From the NCBI GenBank assembly GCA_036567085.1, contig DATCVG010000082.1, positions 1-28,742 on the forward strand: a stretch of 28,742 nt of DNA, written 5' to 3'. Below the pieces are notes generated by a model. The model had not been told where the DNA came from and did not search any database. It worked only from the letters and a program-made list of their open reading frames with translations. The DNA comes from Methylopumilus sp036567085. Lineage in GTDB: Bacteria; Pseudomonadota; Gammaproteobacteria; Burkholderiales; Methylophilaceae. Shown here piece after piece: positions 23,371 to 28,742 of the stretch (positions within the stretch are counted from its first letter, which is position 1; each line of letters starts with the position of its first letter). The position numbers and the translations under genes were made by a program.

Positions 23371-23586
23371 ATGAGTGGTGAATTATTATTTAAGATTCTT
23401 GTAATAGCAATTCTGTTATTTATACTTCTATCGCTTTCGGGCGGTCTTTTCTTTCTAATCAAAGATAAAAAAAAATCTAACAAAATGGTTACCTCGTTAT
23501 CTCTCAGAGTAGGACTTTCTATAGTTTTATTTTTTTTACTCTTCTACGGATTTTATTCAGGCTTAATTCATCCTCATGGCATCTAA
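23371..23586 (+). CDS. Twin-transmembrane protein, DUF2909 family
   Basis: A 71-residue protein with two TM helices (about residues 8-30 and 44-65) joined by a short basic loop (KDKKKSNKM) and a short tail with the sequence LIHPHGI. The helix-basic loop-helix pattern and its place beside SURF1 and coxC match DUF2909, a small family found in betaproteobacterial oxidase clusters; its function is unknown. AAGGTAAGG before ATG is a strong ribosome site. It reads against its neighbours and is followed by a bidirectional terminator. Confidence 0.85.
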   Translation: MSGELLFKILVIAILLFILLSLSGGLFFLIKDKKKSNKMVTSLSLRVGLSIVLFFLLFYGFYSGLIHPHGI

Positions 23587-23593
23587 AATAAAA

Positions 23594-23618
23594 AAAGCGC
23601 TAATTTTTATAGCGCTTT
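23594..23618. terminator. Bidirectional intrinsic terminator between DUF2909 and coxC
   Basis: AAAGCGCTA (23594-23602) pairs perfectly with TAGCGCTTT (23610-23618) around a 7-base loop. On the minus strand the stem is followed by a run of seven T and then ATTTT, a strong terminator for the oxidase operon ending at coxC. On the plus strand the trailing TTTATTTATT is weaker but usable for DUF2909. It lies in the 51-bp gap between the two stop codons. Confidence 0.88.
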
Positions 23619-23637
23619 ATTTATTAATTCTAGGGAT

Positions 23638-24510
23638 TTATAACCAATAAACAAATATAAATAACCCAAGCCAGACTACATCTACAAAATGCCAATACCA
23701 TGCCACTGCTTCAAAAGCAAAGTGATCACTTTTAGTAAAATGCCCCTTTATAGATCTAAATAAAATAACTGCCAACATGACGGCTCCCATTGTTACATGA
23801 AACCCATGGAATCCTGTAAGCATATAAAATGTTGAACCATAAATACCCGAGCTAAGCTTTAAACTTAATTCGGAATATGCATGGTGATATTCTCCGGCTT
23901 GAAGGTAAACAAATACAGCACCCAATGCAACTGTGGCTGCAAGCCATATGCAAAGTTGTTGTCTTTGTCCTTTTTTTAAAGCCCAGTGAGCAAGAGTGAC
24001 TGTAACTCCGCTTGTTAGTAGTATTAATGTATTAAGAGCAGGAACTCCAAATGCTGGGACAGTTTCTTTATATTGGGTAAAGTTGGCGGGATTGGGCATA
24101 ACAGCCATGGGCCAGGAAGCTTTGAAAGCAGGCCATAAAAATTCGTGAGTTACAACGCCATGACCTTCTCCACCAAGCCAGGGTACTGATAAAACTCTAG
24201 CATAAAAAAGAGCGCCAAAAAAAGCCGCAAAAAACATCACTTCAGATAAGATAAACCAGCCCATACCCATTCTAAAGCTCACATCAACTTGTTTGTTATA
24301 GTAACCAGCTATGCTTTCACTTATAACATTAGAGAACCAACCAAAGAACATATAAATGATTCCAAGAATTCCTAATAGTAAAACATATTTACCATTCGGG
24401 GATTGATTCAGAATCATCGCACCACCAATAAAAGCAATAAATAAAACTAAAGAAGCTACAATTGGCCATTTACTTGATTCGGGAACAAAATAAATATCTT
24501 TACTTGCCAT
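23638..24510 (-). CDS. coxC: Cytochrome c oxidase subunit III
   Basis: A 290-residue, seven-TM subunit that stabilises the aa3 oxidase and supports proton uptake. Marks include MGMGWFILSEVMFFAAFFGALFY, with the conserved Glu in helix III, GVTVTLAHWAL, QAGEYHHAYSEL, TGFHGFHVTMGAVML and AVAWYWHFVDVVWLGLFIFVYWL at the C-terminus. GAGGAAATATAT precedes the ATG. It ends the coxB-coxA-small protein-ctaG-coxC run, and a strong terminator lies 20 bp after its stop. The residues that line the lipid cleft appear intact. Confidence 0.97.
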   Translation of the reverse strand: MASKDIYFVPESSKWPIVASLVLFIAFIGGAMILNQSPNGKYVLLLGILGIIYMFFGWFSNVISESIAGYYNKQVDVSFRMGMGWFILSEVMFFAAFFGALFYARVLSVPWLGGEGHGVVTHEFLWPAFKASWPMAVMPNPANFTQYKETVPAFGVPALNTLILLTSGVTVTLAHWALKKGQRQQLCIWLAATVALGAVFVYLQAGEYHHAYSELSLKLSSGIYGSTFYMLTGFHGFHVTMGAVMLAVILFRSIKGHFTKSDHFAFEAVAWYWHFVDVVWLGLFIFVYWL

Positions 24511-24554
24511 ATATATTTCCTCAATATCTATAAATAATTAATCAAAACTACTTG

Positions 24555-25100
24555 TTAACTTACTTTTTTATTATCTTTCAAAGCTCTAAAAAAAGTGTAT
24601 GAAAGAGTAAGTGATTCGACATCTTTTGGTAAATCTTTATCTACTTCAAAGCGAACTGTAAGTTTTTTTTTCTCGCCTGGTTTTAAAACTTGATTCCTAA
24701 AGCAAAAACATTCTGACTTTTTTAAATATAAAGAAGCAATTTGCGGTGAAACACTTGGTATTGCCTGGCCCACAATTTCTTCATTGAACATGTTCTCTAC
24801 CGTATAAGTAACTGAATAAAATTTACCTGGATTAACTTTTAAAAACTTTTGGTCAGCTTTTAATTTCCAAGCTAAATTGCCATTTATATTTGAATCAAAG
24901 TTAATAGTCACAAGCCTTTGATTATCACTAATTAGTTGCTTTGCTTCCTCATTGTAAATACGACCAGTTTTACCATTAAGGCCGGTAACCTCACAAAAAA
25001 CGTCATATAGAGGCACAAGAGCATAACCAAAGCCAAACATTAATAATGTAAGCAAGAATAAAAGTATGGAAGTTCGTTTAATGCTTCGAACTTTAATCAT
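24555..25100 (-). CDS. ctaG: Cytochrome c oxidase assembly protein CtaG/Cox11
   Basis: CtaG (Cox11) delivers copper to the CuB site of subunit I from the periplasmic side of the membrane. The 181-residue protein has one TM helix (residues 11-30), then VPLYDVFCEVTGLNGKTG, with conserved Cys36. The copper motif CFCF holds Cys131 and Cys133, followed by the LKPGEKKKL segment. The later VESLTLSYTFFRA matches the family end. Its ATG overlaps the stop of the 41-aa protein (ATGA). The gap to coxC is 44 bp. Confidence 0.96.
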   Translation of the reverse strand: MIKVRSIKRTSILLFLLTLLMFGFGYALVPLYDVFCEVTGLNGKTGRIYNEEAKQLISDNQRLVTINFDSNINGNLAWKLKADQKFLKVNPGKFYSVTYTVENMFNEEIVGQAIPSVSPQIASLYLKKSECFCFRNQVLKPGEKKKLTVRFEVDKDLPKDVESLTLSYTFFRALKDNKKVS

Positions 25101-25222
25101 TTAATGTTGCTTAAAATAAATCCTACATAAAAAGATATCGCAATAAAACTAAGAATTATTGCCAAACGCTGATTTCTTTTTTTTAATTCAGAATCACTAT
25201 TACCAAATTTCTTTTTTGACAT
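25097..25222 (-). CDS. Cytochrome oxidase small assembly protein, 41 aa
   Basis: A short frame fills the gap between coxA and ctaG: 41 residues, MSKKKFGNSDSELKKRNQRL followed by one TM helix (about 20-38) and SNIK. Its ATG overlaps the coxA stop by one base (TAATG), and its TGA overlaps the ctaG ATG (ATGA), so the three are coupled. A charged start and a single helix match the small oxidase assembly proteins that betaproteobacteria encode at this same place. The exact function is not established. The tight fit at both ends is strong evidence that it is a real gene despite its size. Confidence 0.85.
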   Translation of the reverse strand: MSKKKFGNSDSELKKRNQRLAIILSFIAISFYVGFILSNIK

Positions 25223-26817
25223 TAATATTCCATTAATTCCTTGGTCACTTTTGGTGGTTTAGTGAATGAATGGTAAGGAGGTGGTGAACTTAGTGTCCAT
25301 TCTAATCCTCTTGCACCTTCCCATACTTGACCAGTAGCTTTTTTTCCACCTAAAGCACATTTGACAACTATGTAAACAAATAAAAGTTGTGAGATTCCAT
25401 AAGCAAAACCGCCAAGACTTGAAATCATATTAAAATCAGCAAACTGAACACTGTAGTCAGGGATTCTTCTTGGCATACCAGCTAAACCTAAAAAATGCTG
25501 AGGGAAGAAGAGAACGTTTGCTGAAATAGCTGAAGCCCAAAAATGTACTTTAGCTAATTTTTCATCATACATATTACCAGTCCATTTAGGAAGCCAGTAA
25601 TAAGCTGAGGCCATAAGAGCAAACACTGCGCCTGTTAATAAAACGTAGTGGAAATGAGCCACAACAAAGTAAGTATCGTGATATTGAAAGTCAACAGGAG
25701 TTATACCGAGCATAAGACCAGAGAATCCTCCGATTGTAAATAAAACCACAAAAGCTAAAGCAAAAAGCATAGGTGCTTCGAAGGTCATAGCACCTTTCCA
25801 CATTGTGGCTACCCAATTAAAAACCTTAACGCCTGTGGGAACGGCTATTAACATGGTTGCATACATGAAAAATAATTCACCATTGATAGGAAGTCCCACG
25901 GTAAACATGTGATGGGCCCATACAAAGAAAGAGAGTATAGCAATTGAAGCTGTTGCATAAACCATAGATGCATACCCAAAAAGTGGTTTTCGGGCAAAAG
26001 TTGGGATAATTTGAGAAATTATTCCGAATGCAGGAAGAGCAAGAATATATACCTCAGGGTGTCCAAAGAACCAGAAAATATGTTGAAATAGCACAGGATC
26101 ACCACCACCGGCAGCGTTAAAAAAGCTTGTACCAAAATATTTATCTGTTAATAACATTGTCACAGCGCCAGCCAAAACTGGCAAAGATGCAATAAGCAAA
26201 AAGGCTGTTATAACCCATGTCCAGACAAATAAGGGCATTCTCATTAGGGTCATACCCGGTGCCCTCATATTAAATACGGTAGCAATAATATTAATTGCGC
26301 CCATAATTGATGATATTCCTAGAAAGTGAACTGCAAAAATTAAGAATGGAAAAGCTTTTCCAGTTTGTAACACAAGGGGCGGGTACATCGTCCAACCACC
26401 TGCAGGGCCTCCACCATCCATGAATAAAGTGCTTAAAAGAAGTGCAAATGCAAAGGGCATAATCCAAAAACTCATGTTATTCATGCGAGGAAGAGCCATA
26501 TCTGGAGCACCAATCATAATTGGTATCATCCAATTAGCGAGACCAACTCCAGCCGGCATAACAGCGCCGAAAATCATTACTAGAGCATGCACAGTAACCA
26601 TTGAATTATAAAATTGTGGGTCTACAAACTGAAGTCCTGGTTGAAATAATTCTGCACGAATAACCATCGCCATTGAGCCGCCGATAAAAAACATGATCAA
26701 TGAAAAAACTAGGTACATCGTACCTATATCTTTATGGTTCGTTGAAAATATCCAACGTTTTATACCTGTTGGCTTATGATCGTGATGGTCATGATCGGCG
26801 TGTGCTATTGTGCTCAT
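25222..26817 (-). CDS. coxA: Cytochrome c oxidase subunit I, A1 type
   Basis: The catalytic subunit reduces O2 to water and pumps protons. The 531-residue, 12-TM protein has all metal ligands: His77 and His390 for heme a, His388 for heme a3, and His253, His302 and His303 for CuB. Tyr257 of GHPEVY is the cross-linked Tyr. Glu255 in GHPEV marks the A1 subtype. The D-channel (Asp107 in GAPDMALPRMNN) and the K-channel Lys331 (PTGVKVFNW) are intact, so proton pumping is expected. The N-terminus is His/Asp-rich (HADHDHHDHK). It follows coxB by 32 bp and overlaps the 41-aa gene by one base. Confidence 0.98.
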   Translation of the reverse strand: MSTIAHADHDHHDHKPTGIKRWIFSTNHKDIGTMYLVFSLIMFFIGGSMAMVIRAELFQPGLQFVDPQFYNSMVTVHALVMIFGAVMPAGVGLANWMIPIMIGAPDMALPRMNNMSFWIMPFAFALLLSTLFMDGGGPAGGWTMYPPLVLQTGKAFPFLIFAVHFLGISSIMGAINIIATVFNMRAPGMTLMRMPLFVWTWVITAFLLIASLPVLAGAVTMLLTDKYFGTSFFNAAGGGDPVLFQHIFWFFGHPEVYILALPAFGIISQIIPTFARKPLFGYASMVYATASIAILSFFVWAHHMFTVGLPINGELFFMYATMLIAVPTGVKVFNWVATMWKGAMTFEAPMLFALAFVVLFTIGGFSGLMLGITPVDFQYHDTYFVVAHFHYVLLTGAVFALMASAYYWLPKWTGNMYDEKLAKVHFWASAISANVLFFPQHFLGLAGMPRRIPDYSVQFADFNMISSLGGFAYGISQLLFVYIVVKCALGGKKATGQVWEGARGLEWTLSSPPPYHSFTKPPKVTKELMEY

Positions 26818-26849
26818 TCTTAAAGTCTTCCTAAATTAAAAATTTAAAA

Positions 26850-28010
26850 TTATTTCTTTCTACTTTCTGCAACATCTTTAGGCTGAATAATATCGCCTGT
26901 TTTATTACCCCAAGTATTTCTTTCATATGTAACAACTGCAGCAATATCTGTATCAGACAATTGTTCTCCAAAAGCAGGCATATTGTTTTTACCGTAAATT
27001 ACCTGACGAATGTGCTCCGTAATACGAGATTTGACAGTTGCTATTGGACTTCCATCGAGAGCTGGAAAAACTCCTTTAATGCCTTGTCCATTTGCTTGAT
27101 GACAAGCCAAGCAATTGGCTTTGTAAACTGTTTCGCCTTTGGACTTTAACTCATCCATTGAAAGCTCTTTATCGCCACTTTCTTTTTTAGATTTTAAGGC
27201 TAGCTTTGTTTCTTGAACCCAAGCTGTATACTCTTTTTCAGGAACAGCTTTAACTACAATAGGCATATATCCATGCCCCTTCCCACAAATTTCAGCGCAT
27301 TGTCCGCGATAAACACCCTCTTTGTTTATTACTGTCCAGTTATCATTAATAAAGCCTGGGATTGCATCTCTTTTCCAACCTAAATCAGGAACCCACCAAG
27401 CATGTATCACGTCGCTCGCAGTGGTCATAATTCTAATTTTTTTACCAACAGGAAGAACGAGAGCTGTATCAGTGTTACGTAGATAATTATCAGCGGTCTT
27501 TGGATCAATACCTGAATTTTTCTGGCTCGCATCCACACTATCAGCTGCCAAATTACTGTAAATGGTTATATCCTCATCTATGTAATCGTATTTCCATTTC
27601 CATTGGTATCCTGTAGCTTTGATAGTGACTTCAGATTTAGAAGTATCATCCATTCTTGCTAATAATTTAGTTGCCGGTATTGCCAATGCAACGATGATTG
27701 CAAAAGGGATAAGAGTCCAAATGATCTCAACAGTTGTACTATGAGAAAATTTTGCTGGTTTGATACCTTTTGACTTTCTATGATGGAATATAGACCAAAA
27801 CATCACACTAAAAACTAAGATACCAATAATGGTAACAACGTATAAGGAAGTCATGTGCATGTTATAAACATCTTGACTAATAGGAGTGACGCCTTGAGTC
27901 ATATTTAGCCCCCAGGCAGCATTTAGTACATTGGGATTTAACATGAATAGTAATGAGAATATAACTAAGATGTTAGTTAAAAATCTAGTCATACTTTTAT
28001 TCAAATACAT
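26850..28010 (-). CDS. coxB: Cytochrome c oxidase subunit II with fused C-terminal cytochrome c
   Basis: A 386-residue electron-entry subunit. A signal or first helix (residues 10-31) is followed by two TM helices (about 53-75 and 95-115). The CuA cupredoxin domain (125-265) has His203 and Cys238, Cys242, His246 and Met249 in the QCAEICGKGHGYM loop. A class I cytochrome c domain follows (285-370): CLACH with Cys300, Cys303 and His304, and Met344 in NNMPAFGEQ as sixth ligand. This makes a caa3-type enzyme, common in beta- and other proteobacteria. AGGA precedes the ATG at 28010 by about 7 bases. It is first in the oxidase operon. Confidence 0.97.
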   Translation of the reverse strand: MYLNKSMTRFLTNILVIFSLLFMLNPNVLNAAWGLNMTQGVTPISQDVYNMHMTSLYVVTIIGILVFSVMFWSIFHHRKSKGIKPAKFSHSTTVEIIWTLIPFAIIVALAIPATKLLARMDDTSKSEVTIKATGYQWKWKYDYIDEDITIYSNLAADSVDASQKNSGIDPKTADNYLRNTDTALVLPVGKKIRIMTTASDVIHAWWVPDLGWKRDAIPGFINDNWTVINKEGVYRGQCAEICGKGHGYMPIVVKAVPEKEYTAWVQETKLALKSKKESGDKELSMDELKSKGETVYKANCLACHQANGQGIKGVFPALDGSPIATVKSRITEHIRQVIYGKNNMPAFGEQLSDTDIAAVVTYERNTWGNKTGDIIQPKDVAESRKK

Positions 28011-28071
28011 TTAATATTCCTTTAAGTTTAAAAGTCAGGCGTTTTAAATTAACCACAATTTTATGTAAAGC

Positions 28072-28100
28072 ATGTTAACAGTAGGATTTTTTAAAATCAA
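28072..28100 (-). promoter_or_regulatory. Candidate sigma-70 promoter for the oxidase operon
   Basis: On the minus strand TTGATT (28100-28095) and TAACAT (28077-28072) are 17 bp apart, each matching 4 of 6 consensus bases. The expected start is about 55 bp before the coxB ATG. The -10 lies in a TGTTAACA palindrome. AT-rich DNA makes false hits common, so this is tentative. Confidence 0.3.
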
Positions 28101-28115
28101 TACGAAAAATTATAT

Positions 28116-28574
28116 TTATGAAATTTTTTTAAATAATTCTAAACGTTCACTTTCGCATAAAAAATCTCCCACACGAGTATTTTTGCCTTTAGAACTTATT
28201 ACAATAAAACTAGGACGATTAAAGTATGATGTTACAAGTCTAAACTTACACCAGTCTCGATTGAACTCTTCATTAAAAGTTTTTTTTCCTTGTACAGTTT
28301 TAATCTCAATTATGTGGGAACTAATTCTGATGATTTGATAAAAAGTACTTTTAAGACAAGTGAGATACAGAGCATACCCCAGCAGGACAATCTCAACCCC
28401 ATAAAAAGGAATAGCCAGATATAATCCAAGATAGCAAAGTATTGAAGAAATTACGAATATAAAAATAAAGAAAAAAATATATATTTTTTTAATTACTCTC
28501 CATGGCATAGAAGGGTTAGGACGAAGAATAAATTCGCACAAAGTACCTTTTTTTAATTTTTTGACCTGAATCAT
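28116..28574 (-). CDS. DUF2244 family membrane protein
   Basis: A 152-residue protein with two TM helices (about residues 29-50 and 54-72) and a cytoplasmic or periplasmic C-terminal half. The N-terminal FILRPNPSMPWR, the hydrophobic hairpin ending YGVEIVLLGYALY, and the late NRDWCKFRL and SSKGKNTRVGDFL segments match DUF2244. This family is often encoded beside cytochrome oxidase genes; its function is unknown. It lies 105 bp upstream of coxB on the same strand and 51 bp after the tRNA-Leu gene. It may be transcribed separately. Confidence 0.85.
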   Translation of the reverse strand: MIQVKKLKKGTLCEFILRPNPSMPWRVIKKIYIFFFIFIFVISSILCYLGLYLAIPFYGVEIVLLGYALYLTCLKSTFYQIIRISSHIIEIKTVQGKKTFNEEFNRDWCKFRLVTSYFNRPSFIVISSKGKNTRVGDFLCESERLELFKKIS

Positions 28575-28625
28575 GATTTCAATGGACGTGATTAGAGGAA
28601 CAAAATTCCAATAATTTTCTTATTA

Positions 28626-28712
28626 TGGTGCCGGGAGCGAGAATCGAACTCGCACGCTATTACTAGCGCGGGATTTTGAGTCCCGTGCGTCTACCAATTC
28701 CGCCATCCCGGC
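28626..28712 (-). tRNA. tRNA-Leu (CAA anticodon), CCA encoded
   Basis: The 87-base minus-strand sequence folds as a class II tRNA. A 7-bp acceptor (GCCGGGA with TCCCGGC) ends in A plus an encoded CCA. The D-arm contains AATTGGTAGA. The anticodon stem CGGGA/TCCCG encloses loop CTCAAAA, giving anticodon CAA, which reads the UUG Leu codon. The long variable arm CGCTAGTAATAGCG is typical of Leu tRNAs. The T-arm GCGAG-TTCGATT-CTCGC is perfect. It sits at the right window edge, upstream of the DUF2244 gene. Confidence 0.96.
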
Positions 28713-28742
28713 TTAATTATAATTTTAATCTAAACATGATAG

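Noticed and set aside
28716..28721. TATAAT on the minus strand before tRNA-Leu as its promoter
   Set aside because: Only 3 bases separate it from the tRNA 5' end, so transcription would start inside the tRNA; the real promoter is probably outside the window.
1..28742. Mobile elements, prophage, toxin-antitoxin or CRISPR signals
   Set aside because: No transposase, integrase, phage or Cas motif, terminal repeat or spaced array was seen; gene order is housekeeping throughout.

Overview
The window is a compact, AT-rich piece of a proteobacterial chromosome (G+C roughly one third by eye). Gene content and order (argJ/Nudix-ThiE fusion, a giant DUF3683 flavoprotein, an aa3 oxidase cluster with DUF2909, DUF2244 and SURF1, and an OFA-family carrier) point to a betaproteobacterium. 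The low G+C and small spacers fit a streamlined Methylophilaceae plankton lineage of the Ca. Methylopumilus/OM43 type. That assignment is inference: no marker such as xoxF or 16S lies in the window. Almost every base is coding, many neighbours overlap by 1-26 bp, and no gene-free stretch exceeds about 200 bp. I saw no insertion sequence, prophage, CRISPR array or rRNA; the only RNA gene is a tRNA-Leu at the right end.

Layout. 1-3004 (minus): a Nudix/thiamine-phosphate-synthase-like fusion cut by the left edge, argJ and cysS. 3129-7256 (plus): a five-gene envelope/periplasm operon with a TPR protein, a Csd6-like L,D-transpeptidase/carboxypeptidase, a secreted and a cytoplasmic cyclophilin, and lpxH. 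7253-9915 (minus): nusB, ribH and a 12-TM OFA-family carrier. 10053-12821 (plus): phoB, phoR and an exported protein of unknown function whose start overlaps the phoR stop. A three-repeat Pho box lies between the carrier and phoB. 12825-16688 (minus): a 1287-residue FAD/Fe-S/CCG oxidoreductase. 16892-18237 (plus): hemJ and a PfkB-family sugar/nucleoside kinase. 18238-28574 (mostly minus): the cytochrome oxidase region, in transcription order DUF2244, coxB (with fused cytochrome c), coxA, a 41-aa oxidase assembly protein, ctaG, coxC, SURF1, a Sco-like protein, ctaA, ctaB, a membrane cytochrome c5 and apaH. It is interrupted by two small plus-strand genes, a TlpA-like thioredoxin and a DUF2909 protein.

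How the parts fit. The right third encodes a proton-pumping A1-type aa3 oxidase with its copper insertion proteins (CtaG, Sco-like), heme A synthesis (CtaB then CtaA), SURF1 and a likely cytochrome donor. HemJ supplies the heme pathway upstream. The PhoBR pair with its Pho box is a phosphate-starvation switch. The plus-strand operon at 3.1-7.3 kb joins peptidoglycan trimming, periplasmic folding and lipid A synthesis.

Four features are the most useful additions to a routine ORF scan: the edge-truncated Nudix gene with a non-ATG start, the 41-aa oxidase assembly gene, the Pho box and the bidirectional terminator at 23.6 kb. No obviously new defence or mobile system was found. The least understood genes are the phoR-linked exported protein and the TPR/NTF2 protein.
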